Shown: positions 44,611 through 53,403 of the stretch, in pieces
How the letters are laid out: every line of letters starts with the position of its first letter
Position numbering within the stretch: position 1 is the stretch's first letter
From: Shimia sp047124445
GTDB taxonomy: Bacteria > Pseudomonadota > Alphaproteobacteria > Rhodobacterales > Rhodobacteraceae
Assembly: GCF_047124445.1 (NCBI RefSeq)
Contig: NZ_CP138921.1
Span: 2,232,001 to 2,296,000, forward strand
Length of the DNA: 64,000 nt
Reading direction: 5' to 3'
The notes under the pieces: model-generated
What the model was told of the DNA's origin: nothing
The model's database searches: none
What the model saw: the letters and a program-made list of their open reading frames with translations, nothing else
Position numbers and translations under genes: made by a program

Positions 44611-45609
44611 ATGATGAAATTGCTGTTTCGACTGATCGTTCTGGCCGCGTTTGGCTGGTCCGGCTTCTGGCTGTTTGGCTACATGGCGCTCTCTTCTGCA
44701 TTGCCAGACTGGTTCGAGGACCGTCGCGCCGAAGGCTGGGTCGCAGAATATGATGATCTCTCGGTCTCCGGCCTCCCCAGCCGGTTGGACAGCACCTTTG
44801 AAAACCTCACGCTAGCGGACCCGCAAACCGGCGTCGCTTGGGATGCGCCGTTTTTCAACATGCATGCACTCACATACCGCCCCCACCACGTGATTGCGGT
44901 CTGGCCAGACAGCCAAACCCTCGCCATTCCCGGCGAAAAGCTCACGGTGACCACCGGTGACATGCGCGCCTCGCTTGTGCTTGATCCCGGCACCGATCTC
45001 ACACTCAACCGCACCAATGTCGCCATCGAAAGCCTTGGCATCAGTTCCAGTGCCGACTGGCAAATGGCGGCCAGCGCGGTGAACCTTGCCATGCACCGCG
45101 ACGAAAGTGACGCCACCACCTATCGCCTCGCCTTCAAAGCTGACTCGCTCACACCGCCCGCAGGCTTTGCCCTGCCCGACGGCATTGACCTGCCGCGCAA
45201 CTTCTCCAGCTTCCGCGCTGATCTGACTGCCAGTTTTGACCGCCCTTGGGACCGCACAGCCATCGAACAGTCCCGGCCCCAACCAACGACGCTTGATCTC
45301 ACACTGGCGGAAATCATCTGGGGTGACCTACAACTGCACGCTGCGGGTCAGGTCACCATCGACAATTCCGGCTTTCCGACCGGCGAGGTCACCATTCGTG
45401 CGGTTAACTGGCGCGATATTCTCAACGTCGCCCGCCACTCCGGCCAAATTCCGGCGTCGGTGATTGATACAGTGGAGCAGGCCCTCGGCTTCATCGCCCA
45501 ACTGTCTGGCAACGCGAACGAACTCGACATTCCGCTCACCTTTGCAAACGGTGCCACCAAGCTTGGCCCGCTGCCCATCGGCCCGGCCCCGCGGATTTTT
45601 CTGCGCTAG
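44611..45609 (+). CDS. DUF2125 domain protein, exported
   Basis: The 332-residue protein has an N-terminal membrane segment or signal (MMKLLFRLIVLAAFGWSGFW) followed by DUF2125 features: FEDRRAEGWVAEYDDLSVSGLPSRLD, YRPHHVIAVWPDSQTLAIPGE and VNWRDILNVARHSG near the end. The family occurs in alphaproteobacteria and looks like a repetitive beta-sheet periplasmic protein, possibly lipid-facing; its function is not established. An ATG at 44614 immediately follows the chosen one. It is convergent with the extensin-like gene, nine bases apart. Confidence 0.88.
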   Translation: MMKLLFRLIVLAAFGWSGFWLFGYMALSSALPDWFEDRRAEGWVAEYDDLSVSGLPSRLDSTFENLTLADPQTGVAWDAPFFNMHALTYRPHHVIAVWPDSQTLAIPGEKLTVTTGDMRASLVLDPGTDLTLNRTNVAIESLGISSSADWQMAASAVNLAMHRDESDATTYRLAFKADSLTPPAGFALPDGIDLPRNFSSFRADLTASFDRPWDRTAIEQSRPQPTTLDLTLAEIIWGDLQLHAAGQVTIDNSGFPTGEVTIRAVNWRDILNVARHSGQIPASVIDTVEQALGFIAQLSGNANELDIPLTFANGATKLGPLPIGPAPRIFLR

Positions 45610-45618
45610 GCGGGTAGC

Positions 45619-46458
45619 TTATCGACAGTAGGCACCGCCGCGATGTTTCGCGGTGTCAAAGTGGAAGTGATCTCGGTGATAACGGTCCGCATTCGGGCCA
45701 AGCACCGTGCCAAACGGCCCACAGGCCTGTTTGTGCATCTTCTTCAGAATGCGGCCCTTTTTGCCGTTGTTCCAGTCTTTCAGGACCGAAATACTCTCGC
45801 CGTTTTTGAGCCTGATGGCAGAGATATCAATCGCCTTGCCTTTGCCATGCTCACTGATCTTGGCACCGGGGCGGTTGTTGCGCGTACGACAGGAATACCC
45901 CGCCGCCACTTTGATCTCTTTTGCACCGCCACCAAAGCTGCGCACGGATTTCTTGAGTCCCTTGTCGACCCATTTCTCCAGCGCCTTGGCTGTGTCACAG
46001 GTCATCACCGCCGGGGTAGACAGTTTCACGCCATCCACTTCGTAAAGCTTGATCGCGCCCTTTTTGATGCCACAGCCGCGCAGCTTGCCAGGCACCGGCG
46101 GCACCTCTTTGCCAATCAGGCGCTTGTTGCGACAGACTTTGCCAATGCCCGCTGCCTTACGCGCTTTGCGCTCTGCGCGTGTCACACGCACCGGCTCCGG
46201 GTCGGCCGTCTCGATGGCCGCCGAGGTGGCCGCCGCAGCGGGAGCAACAGCCGCCACGCGTGTCACCGTCGACGCATTGGAACCAGGTCGCAGCATAGGC
46301 CGCAAGGATCGATCTGGTGCAAAGCTTGGCAAAGCCACCGGATACACAACCCGCAAGACCGGCCGCAAACTGCGCTCCGGCGCATTGGCCTGCACCGCAC
46401 TCAAGGCACCGGTGCCAAAGGTTGCGATCAGCGCCAGATATGCCGCCGCGCGCTTCAC
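45619..46458 (-). CDS. Extensin-like family protein, exported
   Basis: The 279-residue protein has a signal peptide (MKRAAAYLALIATFGTGALS), then a low-complexity Ala/Arg region with two RSLRP-type repeats, then an extensin-like C-terminal domain from about residue 105: VCRNKRLIGKEVPP, GCGIKKGAIKLYEVDG, SCRTRNNRPGAKISEHGKGKAIDI and YHRDHFHFD. His-Asp-His arrangements (SEHGKGKAIDI, HRDHFHFD) resemble the D-Ala-D-Ala peptidase fold of MepA/VanY, so zinc-dependent cell-wall peptidase activity is plausible. Six cysteines suggest disulfides. It overlaps the tyrA stop by four bases. Confidence 0.87.
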   Translation of the reverse strand: MKRAAAYLALIATFGTGALSAVQANAPERSLRPVLRVVYPVALPSFAPDRSLRPMLRPGSNASTVTRVAAVAPAAAATSAAIETADPEPVRVTRAERKARKAAGIGKVCRNKRLIGKEVPPVPGKLRGCGIKKGAIKLYEVDGVKLSTPAVMTCDTAKALEKWVDKGLKKSVRSFGGGAKEIKVAAGYSCRTRNNRPGAKISEHGKGKAIDISAIRLKNGESISVLKDWNNGKKGRILKKMHKQACGPFGTVLGPNADRYHRDHFHFDTAKHRGGAYCR

Positions 46459-47378
46459 GTCTTGGGCGCCTCACGGCCAAAGTTCGGCGCGGCCGTATCC
46501 TGCCCTGCCTCAATGATCCCACGACGAATTTCGCGCGTGCGGGTAAAATACTGATGCAAATGTTCACCATCGCCGGTGCGGATCGCCCGTTGCAGCGCAA
46601 ACAACTCTTCGGTGAAGCGCCCCAAAATCTCCAGCGTGGCGTCTTTGTTGGTCAAAAACACATCTCGCCACATGGTTGGATCAGACGCCGCAATCCGGGT
46701 GAAATCCCGGAATCCCGCCGCCGAATATTTGATCACTTCGCTATCCGTCACACGGCGCAGATCGTCGGCGACACCGACCATCGTGTAAGCAATCAGGTGG
46801 GGTGTGTGGCTGGTCACAGCCAGCACCAGATCGTGGTGGTCCGCATCCATCTCATCCACATTGGCGCCCATGCCTTCCCAGAGCGCGCGCAGCTGCGCCA
46901 CCGCCTCCGCATCGCTGCCTTCCACCGGCACCAACAGGCACCAACGGTTGTCAAACAACTCGGCAAACCCGCTCTCCGGCCCGGAATGCTCTGTCCCCGC
47001 CAAAGGGTGCGCCGGCACAAAATGCACGCCGTCTGGCAAATGCGGTCCAACCGCCTCGATCACATCGCGTTTCACGGAGCCCACATCGGTCACAGTCGCG
47101 CCTGCTTTCAGATGTGGCGCAATCTCCTTGGCCACCGGCCCCATCGCGCCCACCGGCACACAGAGCACCACCAGGTCTGCGTCCGCCACAGCCTCTGCCG
47201 CGCTGTCACAGACCCGATCACACAGGCCAATGCGCCGCGCCGTTTCCCGAGAGGCTTCCGATTTGGCAAACCCGGTCACTTCGCCGGCCAGTCCACCGCG
47301 CTTGATCGCCCAGAACATCGAGGAGGCAATCAACCCCAACCCAATCAGCGCAACGCGGTTGTAGACCGGTGTGCTCAT
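46455..47378 (-). CDS. tyrA: Prephenate/arogenate dehydrogenase
   Basis: The 307-residue enzyme makes 4-hydroxyphenylpyruvate or tyrosine. NAD(P) binds at VALIGLGLIASSMFWAIK; the catalytic region FVPAHPLAGTEHSGPESGF contains the key histidines, and SHTPHLIAYTMV is a further family motif. Both ends overlap neighbours by four bases, within hisC-tyrA-extensin. A hisC/tyrA pairing is frequent because HisC-type aminotransferases also act in aromatic amino acid synthesis. Whether prephenate or arogenate is preferred cannot be told. Confidence 0.94.
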   Translation of the reverse strand: MSTPVYNRVALIGLGLIASSMFWAIKRGGLAGEVTGFAKSEASRETARRIGLCDRVCDSAAEAVADADLVVLCVPVGAMGPVAKEIAPHLKAGATVTDVGSVKRDVIEAVGPHLPDGVHFVPAHPLAGTEHSGPESGFAELFDNRWCLLVPVEGSDAEAVAQLRALWEGMGANVDEMDADHHDLVLAVTSHTPHLIAYTMVGVADDLRRVTDSEVIKYSAAGFRDFTRIAASDPTMWRDVFLTNKDATLEILGRFTEELFALQRAIRTGDGEHLHQYFTRTREIRRGIIEAGQDTAAPNFGREAPKT

Positions 47379-48460
47379 CGCGCGCCGTCCTTGAACTGGC
47401 CAATCGCATGCGCCACCCGACGACAGCTTGGCTCATCCCCTACGGTGATCCGCAGACAATTTGGCAGGCCATAGCCCGCCACACGCCGCACAATCAGCCC
47501 TTGGGATTTCAGATAGTCATCGCAGGCTTCTGCTTCCGCCTGATCGGCAAACCGCGCCAGAATGAAGTTGGTGCAAGAGGTGTCAGACGGCACACCGTGC
47601 TCCATCAGCGCCTCTGCCAGCCAAGCCCGCAAACGTGTGTTGTCCGCCCGGCACTTTGCGACCCATTCCTGGTCGCGCACAGCAGCCATCGCCAGCTTCA
47701 TCTGGATGTCATTCAGGTTAAACGGCTGACGCACCCGGTTGAGCACATCGATGATCGCCTGAGGCGCATAGCCCCAGCCGACACGCAACCCGCCAAGACC
47801 ATAGATCTTGGAGAAGGTCCGCGTCATCACCACGTTGTCCCGCGCTTCCACCAAGCTCGCGCCCCCGTCAAACCCCTGCACATACTCTGTGTAGGCGCCA
47901 TCATGCACAAGAATACAGCCCTCTGGCAAACCATCGGCCAAACGTGCCAGATCATTGCCACCAATCATGGTGCCGGTTGGGTTGGCCGGGTTGGCCAGAA
48001 ACACAATTTTGGTTTTCTCGGTGCAGGCCGCCAGCAGGGCATCCACATCCACAACCCGCTCGCGCTCTCTTGCCACAACCGGCGTTGCGCCTACCATCTT
48101 GGCGAGGATCGGGTACATGGAGAAGCCGTGTTCAGGGTACACAATCTCGTCGCCCACACCGGCATAGGCCTGGGTGATGAACTGCAAGACTTCGTCACTG
48201 CCCACACCACAGATGATGCGGTTGGCGTCCAACCCGTGCACCTCGGCAATCGCGGCGCGCAGCTCGGCGTGGTCGGTGTTGGGATAGCGATGCAGGTTTA
48301 ACCCCGTTTTGGCATGCATGTCGGTGACCGCGTCACTGCATCCCATCGGGTTTTCGTTTGACGACAGTTTCACAACGTCTTTGACGCCGTCCACTGACGC
48401 GCTGCCGCCCACATACAACTCAATATCCATGACACCGGGCTGCGGCTCAATTCGTGACAT
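47375..48460 (-). CDS. hisC: Histidinol-phosphate/aromatic aminotransferase
   Basis: The 361-residue PLP enzyme (class I/II fold) has VVKLSSNENPMGCS, the Asp-binding VLVHDGAYTEYVQGF, and RTFSKIYGLGGLRVGWGYAP containing the Schiff-base lysine. It starts MSRIEPQPGV at 48460 behind GAGGGAG; in-frame extensions to 48580 lack support. It should aminate imidazole-acetol phosphate in histidine synthesis and probably also aromatic keto acids, given tyrA next. The operon continues into tyrA with ATGA overlap. Confidence 0.94.
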   Translation of the reverse strand: MSRIEPQPGVMDIELYVGGSASVDGVKDVVKLSSNENPMGCSDAVTDMHAKTGLNLHRYPNTDHAELRAAIAEVHGLDANRIICGVGSDEVLQFITQAYAGVGDEIVYPEHGFSMYPILAKMVGATPVVARERERVVDVDALLAACTEKTKIVFLANPANPTGTMIGGNDLARLADGLPEGCILVHDGAYTEYVQGFDGGASLVEARDNVVMTRTFSKIYGLGGLRVGWGYAPQAIIDVLNRVRQPFNLNDIQMKLAMAAVRDQEWVAKCRADNTRLRAWLAEALMEHGVPSDTSCTNFILARFADQAEAEACDDYLKSQGLIVRRVAGYGLPNCLRITVGDEPSCRRVAHAIGQFKDGAR

Positions 48461-48785
48461 CACGTTACTCCCTCGTTGCCTGCTGTTTAGCGAGGCACCC
48501 GAGGCTTGGAAAGACAGGAAGCCGGTGACGCGGGGAATTGCCTCAACAAAACCCCTCAGGCTGTTGCAAACGGGCGTCACGTAGACAAAATGTCCACCCT
48601 ACACCCAAGCGCACCGTCGGCGGCATGCCTGGCACGCCCCGCTTCTTCTTGCCAAAAATATCCCGGAGCGCGAGGCAGCGCCTCGCACCACGCAGCCCAC
48701 ATGGCTGCGCTCCTCCAGCGCACCAAAGGCGCACTGCGACCTTGCCTGCGTCAGGTCCGCATAACAGGCCCGCAAGGCATCTGTC
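48461..48785. other. Intergenic region with a palindromic repeat unit
   Basis: No gene is apparent between the hisC start and the stop of the small hypothetical gene. Around 48647-48690 it contains a sequence of the dispersed kind often seen between genes in this family (ttgccaaaaatatcccggag followed by a GCGAGGC-AGC-GCCTCGC hairpin). Confidence 0.5.
48647..48690. repeat. Possible dispersed REP-like element
   Basis: The perfect 7-bp hairpin GCGAGGC (48669-48675)/GCCTCGC (48679-48685) next to CCAAAAATATCCCGG resembles repetitive intergenic units I recall from Rhodobacteraceae genomes. Only one copy is in this window, so the call needs a genome-wide count. Confidence 0.4.
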
Positions 48786-49142
48786 TTATGCGTAGTAATC
48801 CACCACGGATTTGGAGCTATCAATGCCCGCCGCATCCAACTTGCTGCGCAGCACCTGCGCAAAGTCGTTGCCACCAGAGGTCTGATAAGACGCCACCGCC
48901 GAGCGGATCGCGCTCATCACCGCGCCATCCATTGTCTTCTGCCGCTGCGGCTCATGGCCTTGCAACTGGCTGCGCGCGGCTTCCTGCACCGGCTCCACTT
49001 TTTCAGACTTTGGCGCCTCTTTGGGCTCCTGCACCGGCTGCCCGGCGTATTTCGCCAGCGCTGCGTGCAACATCGCGTTCTGCGTTGCGCTCAATCCGGA
49101 CCACCCTGTGGTCTCTCCTAATATGCCTACCGCTTCTACCAT
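48786..49142 (-). CDS. Small hypothetical protein
   Basis: The 118-residue protein starts MVEAVGILGETTGWSGLSAT behind AAGGAGA. It is soluble, without a signal peptide, with a charged Pro/Glu/Gln linker (PVQEPKEAPKSEKVEPVQEA) between two helical stretches. The C-terminal part (TMDGAVMSAIRSAVASYQ, then DFAQVLRSKLDAAGIDS) looks like a compact helical domain. I recognise no family. It is divergent from the aminotransferase gene across 420 AT-rich bases. Confidence 0.65.
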   Translation of the reverse strand: MVEAVGILGETTGWSGLSATQNAMLHAALAKYAGQPVQEPKEAPKSEKVEPVQEAARSQLQGHEPQRQKTMDGAVMSAIRSAVASYQTSGGNDFAQVLRSKLDAAGIDSSKSVVDYYA

Positions 49143-49562
49143 AGCGATGTCTCCTTCTTGCACTTACCCGTGTGAACGGAGCCGCCCCCTAAAGCCGCCG
49201 TGCGCGAGGTTCAAAAACCTTGCCATCTTTTTAACGTGCAGACAACCAAACCGCTAAAATTGCTGATAAAATTCTGACTTTCTTAACCCAATAGCGCTGG
49301 ACAATTTGCACCTGATCGGCCTCCAAAACGCGGAGGTATTCGCATTTTTTTGCCACCCCACAAATTATCCATATTGCTTTTGTTTGATCAAATATGCTCA
49401 AACCGAGTCACGAACCCTGGCAATAAAGGCATTGCGCGCTGCTGCCTGGGTGAGCGGAGCCACTCTGCTCAAAAGAGACCTAAGCCGGTCTCGCGCGTGC
49501 ACTTGGCTCCCTTCATGTAACTTTTTTAGGCGGCGCGCCGCCACAAGCACGAGGGTTTTGCC
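49143..49562. other. AT-rich divergent intergenic region
   Basis: No gene is seen in these 420 bases. The region 49230-49410 is distinctly AT-rich and includes the palindrome TTTGATCAAA (49383-49392) and a small GC hairpin CCTCC-AAAACGC-GGAGG near 49320. It must hold the promoters of both the aminotransferase operon and the small hypothetical gene. Confidence 0.5.
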
Positions 49563-50936
49563 ATGCTGCATAACGACAAACTTGAACAATGGGATCGTGA
49601 AAACTTCTTCCACCCGTCCACACATTTGGCTGAATTTGCCCGCGGCAACGTCCCCCACCGCGTGATCACCGGCGGCACCGGCTGCCACATCGAAGACCGC
49701 GACGGCAACCGCCTGCTCGACGCCTTTGCCGGTCTCTACTGCGTCAACGTTGGCTACGGCCGCAGCGACATTGCCGATGCGATTTCGGACCAAGCAAAAG
49801 AGCTGGCCTATTACCACTCCTACGTGGGTCACGGCACCGAAGCCTCCATCACTTTGGCCAAAATGGTGCTCGACCGCGCCCCCGACCATATGTCCAAGGT
49901 CTACTTCGGCCTCTCTGGCTCAGACGCCAATGAAACCAACATCAAACTGATCTGGTACTACAACAACATCCTAGGTCGCCCCGAGAAGAAGAAGATCATC
50001 TCCCGCTGGCGTGGCTACCACGGCTCAGGCCTGATGACAGGCTCCCTGACCGGCCTGGAACTGTTCCACAACAAGTTTGACCTGCCGCTGGCACAGGTGG
50101 TGCACACAGAAGCGCCTTATTACTTCCGCCGCGAAGATCAGAGCCAGTCTGAAGAGCAGTTTGTCGCCCACTGTGTTGCCGCGCTGGAAGAGACCATTGC
50201 CCGCGAAGGCGCCGACACCATCGCCGCCTTTATCGGTGAACCAGTTCTGGGCACCGGTGGCATTGTGCCGCCGCCTGCTGGTTATTGGCCCGCAATTCAA
50301 GCGGTTCTGGACAAGCACGACATCCTGCTGGTGGCCGACGAAGTTGTCACCGGATTTGGTCGCCTTGGCTCGATGTTTGGTTCTGACCACTACGGTCTGA
50401 AGCCAGACCTGATCACCATCGCCAAAGGCCTAACCTCCGCCTACGCACCGCTCTCTGGCTCGATTGTCTCCGACAAAATGTGGTCTGTGCTGGAACAAGG
50501 CACCGACGAAAACGGCCCGATCGGCCATGGCTGGACCTACTCCGCCCACCCGATTGGCGCCGCCGCAGGTGTGGCCAACCTCAAGCTGATCGACGAGCTC
50601 AACCTCGTAGAAAACGCTGGCACCGTGGGCGCGTACTTCAACAAAACCATGTCTGAAGCCCTCGGCGCACACGCCAACGTGGGCGACGTCCGTGGCGAAG
50701 GCATGATGTGTGCCGTGGAATTTGTCGCTGACAAAGACAGCCGCACCTTCTTTGACGCAGCCGACAAGATTGGCCCTCAGATTGCCGCCAAACTTCTGGA
50801 GCAGGACAATGTGATTGCCCGCGCCATGCCACAGGGCGACATTCTGGGCTTTGCCCCACCGTTCTGCCTGACTCGCGAAGAAGCCGATTTGGTGGTTGCC
50901 GCCACCGTGCGCGCCGTCGCCTCCGTCCTGCCGTAA
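49563..50936 (+). CDS. Class III (omega) aminotransferase
   Basis: The 457-residue PLP enzyme has DGNRLLDAFAGLYCVNVGYG, the phosphate site GLSGSDANETNIKL, LLVADEVVTGFGRLG (Asp259 holds the pyridine ring) and ITIAKGLTSAYAPLSG with Schiff-base Lys288. It is of the beta-alanine/taurine/diamine:pyruvate group. It opens a three-gene operon with an EutD-like hydrolase 20 bases downstream and an ArgE-like deacetylase. It probably transaminates an omega-amino acid or diaminobutyrate-like product; that is inference. GAGGG precedes the ATG at about eight bases. Confidence 0.93.
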   Translation: MLHNDKLEQWDRENFFHPSTHLAEFARGNVPHRVITGGTGCHIEDRDGNRLLDAFAGLYCVNVGYGRSDIADAISDQAKELAYYHSYVGHGTEASITLAKMVLDRAPDHMSKVYFGLSGSDANETNIKLIWYYNNILGRPEKKKIISRWRGYHGSGLMTGSLTGLELFHNKFDLPLAQVVHTEAPYYFRREDQSQSEEQFVAHCVAALEETIAREGADTIAAFIGEPVLGTGGIVPPPAGYWPAIQAVLDKHDILLVADEVVTGFGRLGSMFGSDHYGLKPDLITIAKGLTSAYAPLSGSIVSDKMWSVLEQGTDENGPIGHGWTYSAHPIGAAAGVANLKLIDELNLVENAGTVGAYFNKTMSEALGAHANVGDVRGEGMMCAVEFVADKDSRTFFDAADKIGPQIAAKLLEQDNVIARAMPQGDILGFAPPFCLTREEADLVVAATVRAVASVLP

Positions 50937-50956
50937 GACCCCAAAAGGAGCACAAG

Positions 50957-52141
50957 ATGACTCAATCCAAAGCCCCTTTCAGCACCGCTGAATATCAGCG
51001 CCGCCTCTCCAACACCCGTGCCGCCATGGCAGAAGCGGGTCTGGACGCGCTGTTTGTAACCGACCCGTCCAACCAGGCCTGGTTGACCGGATATGATGGC
51101 TGGTCGTTTTACGTCCACCAGGGTGTGATTGTGACCATGGAAGGCGAACCCATCTGGTGGGGCCGCTACATGGACATGATGGGCGGCCGCCGCACCTGCT
51201 GGATGGATCACGCCAATATCCTCGGCTACGGCGATCATTTTGTGCAATCCACGGTCGTGCATCCAATGCAGGACCTCGCAGAACAGCTCAAAACGCGCGG
51301 CTTCACGGCCGCGCGGATTGGCGTGGAAATGGAGAACTACTACTACTCCGCCAAAGCCCATGCCGTCCTCACCGAAGAACTGCCCGAGGCCACGCTGGTG
51401 GACGCCACCGCACTGGTGAACTGGCAGCGTCTGGTGAAATCCGATGTCGAGGTGGACTTCATCCGCAAAGCCGCCCGCATCACTGAAAAGGTCATGTTGA
51501 CCGCCATCGACCGCGCCGCCCCTGGGGTGCGCAAAAACGATGTGGTGGCCGACATCATGAAGGCCGGCATTGAGGGCATCGGCGACGATTGGGGCGACTA
51601 CCCCGCCATCGTGCCGCTCACACCCTCCGGTCTGGACGCCACCGCCGCCCACCTCACCTGGGACGGCACGCCAATGCGCGAGGGCGAAGCCACCTTCTTT
51701 GAACTTTCAGGCTGCTACCGCCGCTACCACGCCCCAATCAGCCGCACCGTTTTCCTCGGCACACCGTCCGATGACATGCTGCGCACTGAGGCGGCCCAGC
51801 TCGAAGGCATCGCCGCCGGTCTGGAAGCCGCCCGCGCGGGCAACCGCACCTGCGACATCGCCAATGCCTTTATGGATGTGCTGGCCAAACACGGCATCGA
51901 ACGCTCCGGCCGCATGGGCTACCCCATTGGCCTCAGCTACCCGCCCGATTGGGGCGAGCGCACCGCCTCGATCCGCACTGAGGATGAAACCGTGCTGCAA
52001 CCCGGTATGGTCTTCCACTTCATGCCCGCCCTCTGGATGGACAGCTGGGGGCTGGAGACCACCGAAACCATCCTGATCCGCGAAGAGGGCGCCGCAGAGC
52101 CGCTCTGTGATCTGGAGCGCAAGCTCATCGTCAAAGGCTGA
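50957..52141 (+). CDS. M24-family hydrolase resembling ectoine hydrolase EutD/DoeA
   Basis: The 394-residue protein has a creatinase-type N-domain (LFVTDPSNQAWLTGYDGWSFYVHQG) and pita-bread catalytic domain. The metal ligands of M24 peptidases are absent: the Asp pair is replaced (FFELSGCYRRYHAPISRT) and the His of GHGIG is Tyr (GYPIGLSY). EutD/DoeA proteins share this loss and the strongly conserved N-domain and are reported to work through a glutamate; Glu249 in FFELSG is the likely equivalent. Ectoine ring opening, or opening of a similar cyclic amidine or amide, is therefore the best guess. The next gene encodes an M20 deacetylase, fitting a hydrolase-deacetylase pair. Confidence 0.82.
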   Translation: MTQSKAPFSTAEYQRRLSNTRAAMAEAGLDALFVTDPSNQAWLTGYDGWSFYVHQGVIVTMEGEPIWWGRYMDMMGGRRTCWMDHANILGYGDHFVQSTVVHPMQDLAEQLKTRGFTAARIGVEMENYYYSAKAHAVLTEELPEATLVDATALVNWQRLVKSDVEVDFIRKAARITEKVMLTAIDRAAPGVRKNDVVADIMKAGIEGIGDDWGDYPAIVPLTPSGLDATAAHLTWDGTPMREGEATFFELSGCYRRYHAPISRTVFLGTPSDDMLRTEAAQLEGIAAGLEAARAGNRTCDIANAFMDVLAKHGIERSGRMGYPIGLSYPPDWGERTASIRTEDETVLQPGMVFHFMPALWMDSWGLETTETILIREEGAAEPLCDLERKLIVKG

Positions 52142-52144
52142 CCC

Positions 52145-53302
52145 ATGCTGGAGACCACCAAACAGATCCTCTCCGACCTGATCGCCTTCCCAACGGTCTC
52201 GGTCGACAGCAACCTCGACATGATCTCCTACCTCGCCGCACGTCTCAAAGACTGCGGTGCCAAGGTGGAGATCTTCCACGACGAGACCCACAAAAAGGCC
52301 AACCTCTTTGCCACCCTCGGCCCCGAAGTCGACGGCGGCATTGTACTCTCCGGTCACAGCGATGTGGTGCCGGTCACCGATCAGGACTGGACCAGCGATC
52401 CCTTTGTCATGGAGGAGCGCGACGGGCGTCTTTACGGGCGCGGCACCTGCGACATGAAAGGCTTCATCGCCGCCACCGTCGCCATGGCACCCCACTTTGC
52501 CCAGCGTGTCACCGACACGCCGGTGCATTTTGCCTTCACCTATGACGAGGAGACCGGCTGCATTGGCGCAGGCCATCTGGTCGAAGCCCTCAAAGAGCGC
52601 AACATCAAACCCCGGCTGGCCATCATCGGCGAGCCGACCTCCATGCGCATCATCGAAGGCCACAAAGGCTGCCATGAGTACAGCACCCGCTTTCAGGGGT
52701 TAGAAGGCCACGGCTCCGCGCCCGACTTGGGTGTAAACGCGGTGGAATACGCCGCGCGCTATGTCTCCCGCCTTTTGGAACTGAAAGCCAAGCTCACCAC
52801 CATGGCGCCAGAAACCAGCCGCTTTGAGCCGCCCTGGACCACCGTGAACGTCGGCGCCATCCACGGCGGCAGCGTGCACAACGTCATCGCGCCCAAGGCG
52901 CAGGTGGATTGGGAAATGCGCCCGGTGCAAGCCAGCGACGCCACCTTTGTAAAAGAGGCCCTGAAAGCCTACTGCGAAGACGAGCTCCTGCCCGCCATGC
53001 GCAAAGTCTACCCCGATGCACAGATCGACACTGAGGTGGTGGGCGAGGTCGCAGGCCTCATCCCGGAAGACGACAACGAAGCCCGCAAACTGCTGATGGA
53101 ACTCACCGGCGCCAATGGCGCGGACCTTGTGCCTTTTGGCACCGAAGCAGGCCTGTTTCAGTCGATGGGCATGGATGTGGTGGTCTGCGGTCCCGGCTCC
53201 ATCGAGCAGGCCCACAAAGCCGACGAATTCATCGCGCTGGATCAGCTGGCCGATTGCCTCAAGCTGCTGGAAAAGCTCGGCGACACGCTGGCAAAAGCCT
53301 AA
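52145..53302 (+). CDS. M20 family deacetylase, acetylornithine deacetylase (ArgE) type
   Basis: The 385-residue enzyme has the two-metal site: SGHSDVVP (His71), GTCDMKGF (Asp103), DEETG (Glu135 general base, Glu136) and GEPTS (Glu163), with a distal His in IEQAHKADEF. The dimerisation domain lies between about residues 180 and 295. It removes the N-acetyl group of an acetylated diamino acid in the cytosol. Three bases after the EutD-like gene, it more likely deacetylates N-acetyl-diaminobutyrate in catabolism than acetylornithine in arginine synthesis. True DoeB/EutE proteins belong to another family (aspartoacylase-like), so this would be a non-orthologous replacement. Confidence 0.88.
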   Translation: MLETTKQILSDLIAFPTVSVDSNLDMISYLAARLKDCGAKVEIFHDETHKKANLFATLGPEVDGGIVLSGHSDVVPVTDQDWTSDPFVMEERDGRLYGRGTCDMKGFIAATVAMAPHFAQRVTDTPVHFAFTYDEETGCIGAGHLVEALKERNIKPRLAIIGEPTSMRIIEGHKGCHEYSTRFQGLEGHGSAPDLGVNAVEYAARYVSRLLELKAKLTTMAPETSRFEPPWTTVNVGAIHGGSVHNVIAPKAQVDWEMRPVQASDATFVKEALKAYCEDELLPAMRKVYPDAQIDTEVVGEVAGLIPEDDNEARKLLMELTGANGADLVPFGTEAGLFQSMGMDVVVCGPGSIEQAHKADEFIALDQLADCLKLLEKLGDTLAKA

Positions 53303-53347
53303 ACCCGCCCAGCGCCGCAGCAACTTCCAAAACCCGCACAAACAAAA

Positions 53348-53372
53348 AGGGCCGCGATCCACTCGCGGCCCT
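53348..53372 (-). terminator. Terminator of rpsD
   Basis: A perfect 10-bp stem AGGGCCGCGA (53348-53357)/TCGCGGCCCT (53363-53372) with a five-base loop. On the minus strand it is followed by TTTTTG. It probably also stops the opposite operon, though its plus-strand tail is weaker. Confidence 0.85.
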
Positions 53373-53403
53373 CTTCGTATTCTGTAACCTAGGTCGGCGA
53401 AGA

